Positions 47,395-59,251 are shown, counted from the first letter of the stretch. The stretch: DNA of 64,000 bases from Adiantum capillus-veneris (GCA_014529385.2 CM043967.1:134172682-134236681); one strand, 5' to 3'. The notes: generated from the sequence alone by a model not told the origin. Numbers and translations: made by a program.

Positions 47395-48525
47395 AACCCA
47401 AAACCTTGTACCATGCAACCTGCTACAACAGATAACTGGTACTCTTCAAATATGCAACCCGCACTTTAGTAGCCCCCAGGATCAAATGGGAAACCAGTCA
47501 TTTGCCCCACTGTGAACATTCCTTTAAAGAATTTGCACCATCCTCCAAGATCATAGAAAAAATACAAGAATTTCCAATCAGTATAAACATACATTAACCC
47601 ACAAACCTTCATGAAAATCGCTTGGATCATATGGCATATAAGTGAATTGCCCTAGACCATGCATATATCTATCACCTCCTAGGTCAAAAGCTAGCGCACA
47701 ATCTCCTACATTATAGGGTAACATCAAATCCCATATAGCATCAGGTAGCAGTAGATACTGACATATTCCTTGTGCAACTGGCTCATCCAATTTCTGATCA
47801 TCAATCATAGGTAAAAGCATTGGTCGTGCACCTTCACTCTCACTAGTATTGAAATCCCAATCATGCATATTTAAATGCATCAAGTCTCTAGTAAAACTCT
47901 CTTCATTAGGCTCGCAAGATGCATCAGAAAACAATTCTCTATCTTGTAGATGCTCAAAATCAAGTAGAATATCATCCAACAAATGCATAAGATCATCATC
48001 AACTACATCTAAACAAACTTCCTCATGCATGAATTTGGATTGATTGGTATCCTTAGCATATGTATTTGAGAACCCTTCCAAAGCTTCGTCCAATAAGCAC
48101 ATAAGGTCTAGGTCCACCGCTTTAGAAGGTTCCTCCATCTGGCACATCTCAGGCTTCTGTAAACTAAGATTTCACATATAACATGCAGACTAAATACATC
48201 TGTTGTAAACTTCTCTTCAAGTCTTTCACCCTCATCCAGATATCAATTCATCGTGCACATTAAAAATTACATCTACTACCCTGTCTGTATCATCGGCACA
48301 ATGAAACCAATCATATTCAACATCAAGAGATTGCACTTCACTATGCACCCGCTCTAAATCAAAATCATCAAGTTCATGATCATTTTGCCATAGTGTGAGC
48401 CCTATGTCACAAATTCTTGATAGAGAAGAAGTTTGCTTCCCCTCAAAAGAGTTTAAGTTCTGAGTTTGAAATGACAAACTTGGGTCTTTCTGCATTATTG
48501 TTTCTTGAGGATTGAGGTTTAGCAA
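47395..48525 (-). pseudogene. Acidic ORF family, copy 1, unrecognised
   Basis: 48,525-48,232 and 48,147-47,578 are open minus-strand frames; the reading continues with stops to about 47,395. The protein is very acidic and carries a repeated helix-like phrase D-x-DLMxLLDxxLxxF (LDLMCLLDEALEGF, DDLMHLLDDILLDF), then glycine/aspartate phrases: FDLGGDRYMHGLGQFTYMPYDPSDF, YDLGGWCKFFKG and PFDPGG. The same phrases occur at 61,372-62,010. It is not a known retroviral-type domain. I infer an ORF of a non-autonomous LTR element because of flanking polypurine-like tracts. Confidence 0.5.
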
Positions 48526-49597
48526 CCCATAAAGGGTATCTTAGTCCCTTAGTCAACATCAAAAAGGACAGGAAGCTTGTGAGAATTTTGATTCTCTTGT
48601 GTAATAGTAGACTAGACACTTATTTTGTAGTTGGTGTTTTGAGCAAGTTTTCCAACCATCCTAGGGAATCTCATTAGAGGGTGGAAATGCATGTTCCAAA
48701 GTATATCAAAGATACTTTGGCCCATAGCATTTTCTATGGTATTGGCACAAATACTCTAAATCAGCATTGTGACTTTTATTGGGCAATAGATTGTGATTCT
48801 AGAAAGCTAGTTTCTAGAACTAATAAGTAATGTATGGTTGAAGTAGTCTAATAAGTTGATTTGACTAGCACATAGGGGATTTCTCAATGTGACACATGAC
48901 TGGGAAACTAGGCGCTAGTGTCATTCCAAGTACAGACTCACATTCTCCACATGTGGATTATGTCTCATATATTGATATGAGTAAATGTGGCATCCATCAA
49001 GTAGAAGAAGTACCTATGTGTGGAGATAACTATAAATACTCAATGACAAGAGTGAGAGGTACCCTCATAAATCTTCCTCCATACTAGCTAAATTGAGTTC
49101 CTAAATGTTGCACACCTTGTGACTCACAACATGTGCCAAACATAACACTTCCTTGTATGCCTAAAACCATTTCAGCAGGAAGTGAACCCTTGATTTTATC
49201 AGATTGAACAATTACTAGGAAAAGTAATAAGTTGCAAAGATGGCACCTGGTACAGTACCTTCCCAAAATCCTTTGCTCATACATGACCTTATCATGCATC
49301 TAAAGAGTTAAGTGGATGAAAGCTTTACAGCATATGCATCCCACTTGTAAAGCTCAATCAAAGCATATTCAAAAAGGAAACAAATCAAATCACATGCATA
49401 CTATGAGATGAAAAGTACTCTATACTTACCTTGAGGTCAAGGGCAATTTTGAAGGCTCAAAGTTACATTACCAAAATCCCAGCCTCAAAAGGCTTGGTTA
49501 TTGTTTGAGTATAAGGTTATTATGAGTTTCCCCTACAATAGTTTGAATGTCATAAAATATAATATCCAACTTTACCAAATGATTTCTCATATTAAAA
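48526..49597. other. No gene seen
   Basis: Short frames only; no recognised domain or repeat. Confidence 0.4.
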
Positions 49598-49675
49598 TCT
49601 ATACTATATATATATAAGAGATAAAGATTCCGGCGGAGTCCCTTACCATGTGGTGTTTCCTCCTTCATCCGGTAG
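49598..49675 (+). mobile_element. Helitron-like 5' end
   Basis: TCTATACTATATATATATAAG preceded by A, followed by GATTCCGGCGGAGTCC and a TGTGGTGTTTCC..TTCATCC stretch. It is similar to the 5' end at 52,344 over about 75 bases. A matching 3' hairpin before 52,344 was not found, so it is either a truncated Helitron or the outer start of the one ending at 54,944. Confidence 0.55.
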
Positions 49676-49691
49676 GAGGAAGGAACCATTC

Positions 49692-49762
<71 letters not shown>

Positions 49763-50235
49763 GATTTCATGTAGTGAGAGAAAGAGAAAATAAATGCAGA
49801 GTGAGAGAGAGAGGGGATGGAATCATGGATTCGTGGAAAGTGCGTATGAGAGAGAGAGAGAGGTAAAATTACTCAGAAGATAATTATGAGGTACCTGGGT
49901 CCTGCAATATCTTTTAGACAGAGAGAGAAAGAGAAGCAACGTCATCTTCAATGGCTCTTTTTCATAAGGTCTAGCAGAGCTTGGGCGAGGGGCTTCAGCA
50001 GTGCAGTACTCTTGCGGCCATCTATGGTGAGCTTCTACCATAGCAGGATGTCCTGCATGTTGGAGCATCAAGGAACGCTCTCTGGCCACATGGGCACAAC
50101 GACGTACACGGAGAACCTCTCACCGACTCAACTTCCTCGAAACCATTGAGAGCTCCCTCTGAGACCAAGTTAGGTTCCTTTTGGAGTAAAGTTTTTGAAA
50201 AGATCATACGAAGGACTTCAAGCCATACCACCATA

Positions 50236-50302
<67 letters not shown>

Positions 50303-50633
50303 CAGGCAGATATGCCAGCACAACCCATAGCAACACTGAGGCTAGCAAGGGTAAGGGATAGAGCATTACAAGACTAGATGTTGGTGACTCATGGGGCGAG
50401 CAAGAGGATGCACACGCTGATGGGGCATCCTCCACGAGAGGCCCACCAGGGTGGCACAACAAAGACGGGTTGCAACAGGTTGCAAGCAAAGAAGGGGTGG
50501 GTTAGCACATTTTGGAAAACCACTGACCGGGTGTAAGAAGTGAACAATGCATACACAAACAACATGCAGGAGAAGGAGAGTTGGACTCGATTACACCATT
50601 GCAATCAATAACACCACGCAGGTGCAAATAGAC

Positions 50634-50685
<52 letters not shown>

Positions 50686-51075
50686 GTGTATGTTGTCGTC
50701 TTTGTGTTGAGCATAGAGCCCCTTGGTAGTCGGGTTGGGCTAGCACGTAGCTTTGGAGAGTGGAAGACTATTTATAGTCTCCCAGAGGTGGCTTTGGAGA
50801 GTGGTAGAATTTTTGCAATCTCTAAGAGAGAGAGAGAGGCAACTTAGCGAAAGCGCATGAGCCTTTTCTTTCAGGAGAAGCCAGACTGACTATAAACACT
50901 GATATCCAAGTAGCAGTCTCTAAGGAGTGGCAGATGCCCTATGAGCCCAAGGCCCCCCTGGTGGATGGAAGCTTTCACTCAGCTTGATATACTAATAGGA
51001 ATCTAGGCATGCATAGATGATGGCGGATGTTTATACTAGGAGGTTCAAGAGGAGAGACGACTTATCAAACGATCT

Positions 51076-51295
51076 ATTGAGCGCACAAGGATTCCGGTCC
51101 GCCACGCGGCAAAAGAAGAGCTTCTACAAAGGGCTTGGCCGGAGGTAGGAAAACGGGCATGTAGGGAGCTGAACATGCAGGCATCATTAAGCGCACAAGG
51201 ATTCCGGTCCGCCACACAACAAAAGAAAAGCTGCTGCAAAGGTCTTGCCCGGAGGGGGGAAACGGGCATGTAGGGAGTTGAAAAGGCAGGCATTC
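51076..51295. repeat. 110-bp tandem duplication
   Basis: GCGCACAAGGATTCCGGTCC begins at 51,081 and again at 51,191; the copies stay alike through CGGGCATGTAGGGAG. Confidence 0.93.
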
Positions 51296-51891
51296 TGGTG
51301 AATGAGGTGAGAAGATCTTGCAGCCATTGGTTTTCCACTGCTACAGTTCACTAGGCGATTCCCCCCTCTTCCCTCTCTCTCATCACATGCATGCACACAG
51401 TGAGCACAACACCTTAGGCAATGGAGTGCTCCATGCAAGCTAACAACAACAAGAGCATGGCATGGGACAACCTAACTTTAGTGTTCTGATGTATTTTCAG
51501 GCACAGAAATTGCAGGATGCAAGGAAGAGAGTTTCGAAGTGTTGCGAATGGGAGTAGAGTTGGTGGAGGACAGCTGTTGCGAGAGAGTTTCAAGGCCAGG
51601 AGTCTTGAAGTGTGGGACCGATCCTGATGCACTCTCTATTCTCATAATCAGTGTTGCTCTCAAATATACAGTCTGCGTTGTTTGATCTCAAGCTCCCATT
51701 CATCCACCGCAAGTCTCTGGAAGGTTATTGGGATATGGAATAGAAGCTTATTTCTTAATGTAGCTTTGTGAAGTAGAAATACCACACATACAACACCTCT
51801 CTCAAGCAAACCCTTTGCAACTTGAAACTGGACCATCTCCTGCTTTCATCTTTGAAAAAAAATCAACCAACTGGAGCGGACCTGCTCCTTA

Positions 51892-51945
<54 letters not shown>

Positions 51946-52442
51946 GCTTTGGCCGAAGCAACTACCTCCTCTATGTGCATGTGTGTGTGTGTGTGCGTGC
52001 GCGTGCACGCACATGCCCACCGTGATGCGATCGCTCTGGGAACCTCGCCCCATCGACAAGAACAACTCTCAACATTCCAGTTGGTCGCTCAACAAGAACA
52101 AGGACATGCCACAGGCTTGCAGCAGCTAGGGGGGAGGGGCGATAGAGACTGTCGAGCACTCAAGCAATGGATGGAGAGAGAGAGAGAGAGAGAGTTTTTC
52201 ATTTGTGGATGGCGACGACTCGACGAGCTTGACGACGGATCTTGCAAGAGAATTTATTTATTTTTGCATTTACAACATTTTTAAAAATTTATATGTTATT
52301 TATTTTGAATCATTTTATGAGAGAGAACAACAAATTTCACTCATCTATACTATATATTAAGCAGATAGACATTCAAGGGGCCACGTGGTGCAATTTGCTT
52401 CATCCGCCCTTCAGCTCCAGCAACATTGAGGACAGTGCATGC

Positions 52443-52488
<46 letters not shown>

Positions 52489-52578
52489 GTGCAACACGCT
52501 ACTATACTATCTATTCGCCATTAAATGCATGCTCATTCTCTTTGCACGACAGTGGTGACGACACATCAAGGAATGCTC

Positions 52579-52613
52579 TGTGTGTGTGTGTGTGTGCGCG
52601 CGCGCGCGCGCGC
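52579..52613. repeat. (TG)9(CG)9 alternating purine-pyrimidine tract
   Basis: TG repeats pass directly into CG repeats; such tracts readily adopt left-handed (Z) DNA. Confidence 0.9.
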
Positions 52614-52647
52614 TTGCATTCAGCAAGTGCGCAAGGAGCATTGTCTG

Positions 52648-52695
<48 letters not shown>

Positions 52696-52928
52696 AGTCA
52701 CCCGCAGCCTTCAAGGCTCAATGCTCAAACATGCGTACCCAGCCAGCGTTGGCGACAGAGAAAGATGAGAGATGAGAGAGTCCACGGGGGAGCGAATCCG
52801 TATGGCATCGCTTTTGTCAATGTTGTCTTCCTCAGTCCTCCTCCTCCGTTACGCGAAGAGAGAGGCAGTTGGCTTGCAACCCATGGTGCTCAACCCGCTT
52901 AGAGAGAGAGAGAGAGAAAGAGACTCCA

Positions 52929-52962
<34 letters not shown>

Positions 52963-53181
52963 CAGCACAAAAATTACTTTAGGAGATAGAAAAAGGGGCA
53001 GTCGCTTATAGTCCAGGGTGCCTCCGTGAAGGAAGAGAGAGAGAGAGAGAGAGAGGCGGCACAAATAGGAGCTTCCTATCTGACAGGGCGAAAGAGCTCC
53101 AAGGTAAAAGATCCACATTAAGGACACTGAAAATACCAGGGCAAAATCTCAAGATATGCTGCGGAATTCTGAGGTTGGAAG

Positions 53182-53261
53182 GATGCAACGTGTAGCTCAA
53201 GAGGTCGCCAAGCCGGGAAACGATGCAGCGTGTAGCTCAAGAGGTCGCCAAGCCGGGAAAC
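53182..53261. repeat. 40-bp tandem duplication
   Basis: GATGCA-A/G-CGTGTAGCTC to GCCGGGAAAC occurs twice, at 53,182 and 53,222. Confidence 0.93.
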
Positions 53262-53539
53262 AAGTCTTGAGTGTTTTTGCTCAGCATGGAGTAAACGCGA
53301 CAGAGAAAAAATTCGGGTCCCATTTTTAGGACTCACCCTGTCCCAACAAAAGACCAAGTTGGCGATGCCATTTGAACATGCTCCCTGGCCAACCGTTAGA
53401 TGACGCGTGAGCTGATCTACACCAAGAATACGCTCATGGGTGTACGCTTAGAGGAGCATGAATGGGATGCTTTATTGGAGGCAGGATAGGCCGTCTGCAA
53501 GGACCCGTCCGCTTATCGAGGCTTTTACCCTAGGCTATT

Positions 53540-54830
53540 TTCAAGGGATGCGACATCGTACCTCTCACTGCCTTGGCCGGCATGTATGCCAAATGTGGAG
53601 CACTTTATAAAGCACAAAAAGTGCTTGAGCAGGTTCCTATTTGGGATGTCTCTTGGAATGCATTGATTGTAAGATATGCCCAACTTGGGCAGAGCCAAGG
53701 AGTTATGTAACCCCTCAATTCGTCTAAAATTTGGCACTTAAAACCATGTTGAATTCTTCCATGCAACAGCCTTCACAACGAGTAAGATGGTGCCCAATTG
53801 CAGAGATTAACATAAGGAACTTGCTATCTGTTCCGCTGACCCAGCTTTAACAGATCTACCTAACAAAACCCTTTTGCGCCCAAGCAGAGTGTACACTTCA
53901 CACGTATGAGAAAATCCAACCTATAGTGAAAGGTCCCTTCAAGAAGGAAAACTCCACAACCAATGAGCTCTTGAGTCACCCGTGTTACATTTCAACTTTT
54001 TTCACTTTCCCTTTCGAATGTGGTGGTTGCATTTTAGGATCTCTGCTTCTCATGCCTAATTGCGGGATATGCCAAGGAACTCTCAGCCATTTTCAACAGA
54101 TGCGACGTCGTGCTTGGCAAGTTACCTTGATCAACATGTATGCAGGTGCACTTCATAAAGCACCAGAAGTGCTTGAGGAGCTTACTCTCTGAGATGTCGT
54201 CTCTTGGAATGCAGTGATTGCAAGATATGCCTAACTTGGGCAGGACCGAGGAGCTTTGGGCATTTTTAGCGGATGCGAAGTGAGCGTGTCTATCCAGATG
54301 CAATTGCATACAATGTAGGCTGTTTTTATGTGATGCAGAGAGAGGGCATCTCTCATGATGCAATGCTGTCTCAAGGAGTGCATTGATTGTAGGATATGCC
54401 CAACTTGGGCAGGGCCGAGGAGCTCTAGGCGGGTTTCAACGAATGTGAAGCGAGAATGAGCTCTTGAGTTCCCCCCTACTACATTTCAGCTTTTTTCACT
54501 TTCCCTTTCGAATGTGGTGGTTGCATTTTTGGATCTCTGCTTCTCATGCCTGATTGCGGGGTATGCCCAACTTGGGCAAGGCCAAGGAGCCCTCAACCAT
54601 TTTCAGCAGATGTGACGTTGTGCTTGGCACTACCTTGGTCGACATGTATGCCAAATGTGGTGCACTTAATAAATCACCAAAAGTGCTTGAGGAGCTTACT
54701 GTCTGGGATGTCATCTCTTGGAATGCATTGATTGCAAGATATGCCCAACTTGGGCAGGACCAAGGAGCTTTGGGCATTTTTTAGCAGATGCGAAGTGAGA
54801 GTGTCTATCCACATACATTTTTTTGTAAGC
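53540..54830 (+). pseudogene. Tandem fragments of a PPR protein gene
   Basis: Plus-strand pieces encode pentatricopeptide phrases: AGMYAKCGALYKAQKVLEQV and SWNALIVRYAQLGQ (53,575-53,705); a second copy at 53,960-54,300 and a third at 54,456-54,800 (TTLVDMYAKCGALNKSPKVLEEL, VISWNALIARYAQLGQDQG), with a short piece at 54,370-54,430. The second and third copies are direct repeats about 496 bp apart. PPR proteins bind organellar RNA, but these pieces hold one or two motifs each, with stops and frame changes, so no working protein is expected. Confidence 0.85.
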
Positions 54831-54913
54831 AGATCCAAACCCTACACAAGTTTCTAGAAGAATAAAAATTCACGCTTTGTAAATACCATGTGTGTCATGG
54901 TAAGAGCGAGCCA

Positions 54914-54944
54914 GACCCGCCAGTAGGCGGGTCGCGCAAGCTAG
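54914..54944 (+). other. Helitron 3' hairpin and CTAG terminus
   Basis: GACCCGCC, loop AGTA, GGCGGGTC, then GCGCAAG and CTAG followed by T: an 8-bp perfect stem seven bases before CTAG. Confidence 0.8.
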
Positions 54945-55314
54945 TGGTCATTTAATATGGGAAGATAAAAGGGCGAATCGTACAAACTTGGAGTTGGGTG
55001 GAAGCCCTCGTTGTCACTAACACATTGGTGGTGTCGCTTTTGCAATGGACCTTCCTTAGGGTGCGTAAGAAAGAGAACAAATCACACACTCTCTCTCACT
55101 CCCTCTCTCAGGCACAGTGCACAATAAACTACCAATTTGATTAATTCAAAAGTCTCTTTTAGGGTTACAAAATTTAGCTTATATACAATTTCTCCCTAGA
55201 GGCTTGTTCGCACAAAGTCTAATGGCTGCTCAAGTATTACAAAAAATGTCATTCCACTTCAAATATAATGATACAACAAGTTGGGGAAACTTCTTATGTG
55301 TTACACCGTCAACA
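54945..55314 (-). repeat. Candidate 3' LTR of the coiled-coil ORF element
   Basis: On the minus strand it starts TGTTGACGGTGTAACAC right after a polypurine tract, the usual LTR start. The left boundary and a partner LTR were not established. Confidence 0.45.
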
Positions 55315-55327
55315 CTCCCCCCTTCCA
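55315..55327 (-). other. Polypurine tract
   Basis: Minus strand TGGAAGGGGGGAG immediately before TGTTGACGG. Confidence 0.7.
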
Positions 55328-55479
55328 CGTCCATGTCGTCCCTTACATGAGGGGTCTTGATCTTCTGCTTCTGGTGAAAGCTGTCCTAGTGTCAATGGAA
55401 TCCTTGGGGCTTTAGAAACTTCACATACAATTTGTATCTTATATTGCCCAAGGTGACTATGGGGCCAAATATTTTTCTA

Positions 55480-57045
55480 TCATATGTGAAGAATCCGGTG
55501 TAGAAGGCTTTCACAAAATCTTGCATGTGGGTAGCTGGGTAAGAACATGAATCTTTTATTGAGAAGATGTAATACCTCTAGAGATGGCTTCTTTGACAAA
55601 TCATATGTCATTGTAGTGACAGTGTCGTCCATTGACTGGAGTGTTGAGTCTGTATCTTTGGAAGGCGTGAACACTTCAATGCAAGCCAACAAGTTTTTTC
55701 AGATTTTAATTTCCTTGCTCATCACATACGTCAAGTTAGGAGAGCCAGTGAAAGTCTTAATGGTGCCCTTCAAGGTTTTCACCATATAAGAGACACTTAT
55801 TCTCTCTCCTTCCTTGGGTGGTAGCACTGAGGGGTAATTAAGCGAGTTGGGATGTCTCTTTAGGATTTTGAAATGGTTTGCCCATGTATGGACAAGACTA
55901 GGGATCGGGCAAAATAGAAGGTCATCCCTAATAACTTTTGGGGCTTCCACCAAGTATTTCAGAAATCCTGGGTACTTTAGGAGCCATGCTTTTCTCCATC
56001 TTGGTTGGGAGTCCACTATTTTTCCTACAGTCTTTGTATTCTTGACATCTCCATTATATATTGACTCTATAGCTTCTGCTTTGACCCTCTTCCTGATCAC
56101 CATCACTTCATACTTTAGGAGAGAATATGGGAGCATAGGTTGCATCCATTCCTCCCTAAGTACATTTGTGGCTAGCCCTTGGACTCTTACAGAATGTAGC
56201 ATTCTTGTCTCCCATTCAAAGGCTTCCCTTTGGTCCTCTGATGTGGACTTTTCTATCAAAATTTGGAGACGTGTCTCCTCCTCTACAGTCAATGATGGTC
56301 CTTCTTCAGTTTGTGTCTCTATTTGTTCTTGGTGCTGCATATCTTCTACACCCTCAGGATCTTCAATTGGCTCATCTCTGGCATTTGTCCTTGTTTCACT
56401 TGGCCCTGGTTCCATTTCTTCTGTCCTTGTTTGGGCTATCTCTCTTTGTAATTTTGTTATCTGTTGTTGAGCCAGCATATCTCTTTTAGTAGCTTCTTGT
56501 GCTTGGTCAACCAATACTTCTTGTAGTGTAGCCATTTGATGTTGGAGCTCTTCATGTTCCTGTTGAAGCTCTTTGTGCTCAGCTCTAAGTATTTCCTCCA
56601 GGGCTAGAGATCCTTCTGCCATATGCATTTGATGTCTTTTTTGCAGCTGTAACTCCTTTTGGAGGGTGGTGATTTGAGCTTTCAAGGCTTGCATAACTTG
56701 ACTATCTGCCCCTGTACTTGCCCGTATAGCCCTTGGAGTTTCCCTTAATCTCTTCATTGTCAAGTCTTGAAGCTCTAATTTTTATTTCAGCTCCAGCACT
56801 TCATCTTTGGTTGCCTCCTGTTCGTCTTCCGCGCTTTCTTTTTCTTCTTGGACAGTCTTGACCTCTCTCAAGACCTCTACCATTTCTAGTGTTAGAGTAT
56901 CTCGTTTGCTCTCAACCTCTCTTAGTACTGTAGTGAGAGTAGCAAGATCCTTTTTGGCTTCCTCAGCTTTCAAATGGGTAACTTGTACCATGCTCAACAG
57001 GTTATCATGTTCCATTTGCATATTATCCTCTCTGGTACGTAGCAT
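55480..57045 (-). pseudogene. Coiled-coil ORF of an LTR-type element, unrecognised
   Basis: One frame from ATG 57,045, interrupted by TAA at 56,782-56,784 and TGA at 55,699-55,701, otherwise open to 55,480. Residues about 1-220 are heptad-rich coiled coil (KAQITTLQKELQLQ, EHKELQQEHEELQHQ), followed by an acidic linker and a globular-looking part (RWRKAWLLKYPGFLKYL, TWANHFKILKRHPNSLNYPS). Its 3' end approaches a polypurine tract and LTR-like start, so it sits like the sole ORF of a non-autonomous LTR element. No zinc knuckle, protease or RT is seen. A gag-like structural role is possible but unproven. Confidence 0.55.
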
Positions 57046-57055
57046 ACTATTTTCT

Positions 57056-57461
57056 TCAGCAATATATGGTTAGAGACCGCGTTCTGACTCTGTCCAGTAT
57101 CTGATATGTAACTCTTATGCCATCTTCATTCACTGCTACCAAGTTTCTAGCTGATGGCCTACTGAAAAGGCCAACAAATGGAACTTGATGCCACATACTT
57201 ATCATGAACCCTGCTGGTGGTACTCGCCACGGGTTGCAATGGTCTCCATTGAGGCGCTTGAGGGATGTGAACCAAATGTGGCACTCCAAGTTGTGGGGAA
57301 TACCTTTCTTGAGCTCGTCTTTTCAATTCTTGATCTATCTTTGGTCCTCGAGACCTATCAGACCTTTTTTGGTTAGTAGGGTTCTCTTGTCTCTCTTGTT
57401 TCTCTTTTGCAGCCCATGGTGCAATCGGAGTCCTGTAAACTACTGTTGAAGCCTCTATCAT
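57056..57461 (-). pseudogene. Upstream coding pieces of the coiled-coil element
   Basis: Two overlapping minus-strand frames encode ECHIWFTSLKRLNG..FMISMWHQVPFVGLFSRPSARNLVAVNEDG and, in another frame, APWAAKEKQERQENPTNQKR. They look like the N-terminal part of the same product after a frameshift. No known domain recognised. Confidence 0.4.
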
Positions 57462-57651
57462 TGTGTACCCATCTTGAATGAGGTCTTCATAGGTATCTCT
57501 TTCTTCTTTATCCTTGTCCCTAGGTGTAGGTGTTGTCTCTTCTGTTCCTTCTGGTGAGGATTGTGGTTCAAATTGAAGGCACGATTTTTATACAACATGT
57601 GAACAAGCTTGTGTTGAAAATTGTGGGGTTTGGTTTCTGTATAACAGTTTA

Positions 57652-58515
57652 GACATTATACGCGTATAAAGTCAATTGAGGTAAAATAGCTTGATACTCC
57701 ATAGGTAGGTTGTAAATGGCTTGTGCAAGGTGCCCATGATCTCTGATACGAATTTGAACTTGGCAATTGTGTTAAGGAGCTTCAAGAGGTTTCATTACAC
57801 AGGATTCTCTTCTCTTGAGTGATTGAAGATCAAAACACCTCCATTTGTGATTCAAGTGTCTTGCGGAGTCCATGATGATGTGTAGAAAGCGTTAAAGTTT
57901 CCAGAACCACTACATCTTGTCAATTCAAGGCTTTAAGACATTATACGCATATAATGTCTATTTTGGAATTTTTGGCTTAGACTTGTGGTAGAGGTAGCCC
58001 ATGATGTTGGTATGGCTTTAATAGGTGCAAATATGAAATTGGACAGGTGTTCTTGAGTTCAAGGTCATAGAAATAGGTTATGACACTTTGATTTGGAAAC
58101 TGGCGTGAGTGGTGATCAAAACATTCCCAATTTTGTCCAAAATTGGTATAGAGGCTAGGTGTGATATGCTTAATAAATATGAATGTCCAAAATGTTGCTA
58201 GCACTCCTCTCTGGTATAGACTTTATAAGTGTATAATGTCTAAATTTGCAAAATGTATTTTTGAGCATAGGCATGTGGTGTATAGGCTATGTTTATGCTG
58301 TTTATAAAATTTGAAGCACTTTTGATAAGTCCAGAGCCAAAAAATAGGATTAGGCTAAAAATTTGCGTTTTGTGGGTCTTGAGTATCCTATATGGGTCCA
58401 AATTTTATGAGATCTTATGTGCTCCATGTTTAGGGTATACATAACGGCTTGGTGAAGTCATGTGAGTGTTTTTTGTGCAAAATTTGACTGTGAGATATCA
58501 TACGTAGATGATGTC
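57652..58515 (-). repeat. ~280-bp tandem array with a different palindrome
   Basis: A 22-bp imperfect palindrome built on GACATTATACG / CGTATAATGTC starts at 57,652, 57,937, 58,219 and 58,494 (spacings 285, 282, 275). Sequence between copies has diverged strongly. It lies upstream (minus-strand sense) of the coiled-coil ORF, i.e. in its leader. Confidence 0.82.
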
Positions 58516-59231
58516 TTCACTGATAAAAAATGTTTTTGATGCTTAGGGGTGATTTATGATAGTGCCCTAAGCCTTAATAGCTGGTTTCCAACTTTAAAAG
58601 TTAGATGTTCAACTTAGAAACTCCTTGTTTGGACTTTCAGTCTCCAAAAGAGATTTCTTGAATTGAGGATGTGTTCTCGCAATGATTCTTCTTGAGCTTT
58701 AATTCCCCTACATGTGGATGCTTCGGGGCACCCTCCTGTGGCTTTAATGAATCATTTGAACTCACAGATATCATTTTTGGCGATTTGTTGCTCAAATAGC
58801 ATCTTTTGTTGAGGAGATGTTCGGCGAAATTTTTTCTTGATGTTTGATCTTATATGTTAGTTGTTGATGATATGTCAATGACGCCTATGAAGTTTGGTGG
58901 CTAAAGGATACCTAGCTTAGCTGTGAGGCCCAAATGACGCTTTGAGGTCCCGAAGCCTTACTCGATGTTCTAGTCCACTTTTTGATGATAGATTTGGAGG
59001 AAACTAACTTGGCTTATAGACATGCTTGAGACATAACTCCTCATAAAGTTTCGCGTCCTTTTGGCAATTCCTTCCCGATCTGTCTCTATCGTGTACGAGG
59101 TAAGGATTTTTCCGGTTGATCTAAACCCCCATTGGTGGTTACAGAGGTGTTCTTTTAGGTTAAGGTTAACCTCCTATCAAGTCTTGTAGCTACCAATTGG
59201 GTGGTTGATGCGTTACGGCCCCGTTTCGGTT
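58516..59231. other. Leader-type sequence, no gene seen
   Basis: No coding signal. Continues the non-coding stretch between the array and a candidate primer site. Confidence 0.4.
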
Positions 59232-59251
59232 TCTTCCTGGCGATGCCACAT
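59232..59251 (-). other. Candidate primer-binding site
   Basis: Minus strand ..GTGCA then ATGTGGCATCGCCAGGAAG: a CA-ending border followed by a TGGC-type site, in the right place for the coiled-coil element's 5' LTR. The match is weaker than at 37,149. Confidence 0.4.

Larger units (their letters stand above)
49695..52690. repeat. Series of pure GA/CT microsatellites
   Basis: (GA)n at 49,695-49,766, 50,238-50,301 and 52,445-52,488; (CT)n at 50,636-50,680, 51,894-51,944 and 52,649-52,690. DNA between them shows no recognised gene. Confidence 0.95.
52344..54944 (+). mobile_element. Helitron carrying PPR fragments
   Basis: 5' end TCTATACTATATATTAAG preceded by A; 3' end is a GC-rich hairpin followed by CTAG and then T, i.e. 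the A|TC..CTAG|T layout of Helitrons inserting between A and T. No Rep/helicase ORF is present, so this is non-autonomous. The interior has microsatellites, a (TG)n(CG)n tract, a 40-bp tandem pair at 53,182-53,261 and duplicated PPR gene fragments. Confidence 0.7.

Noticed and set aside
48896-49087. 63-aa plus-strand ORF
   Set aside because: No recognised domain, no homologue in the window, length compatible with chance.
53540-54830. A functional PPR gene
   Set aside because: Each fragment holds at most one or two motifs with stops, and they lie as duplicated pieces inside Helitron ends.
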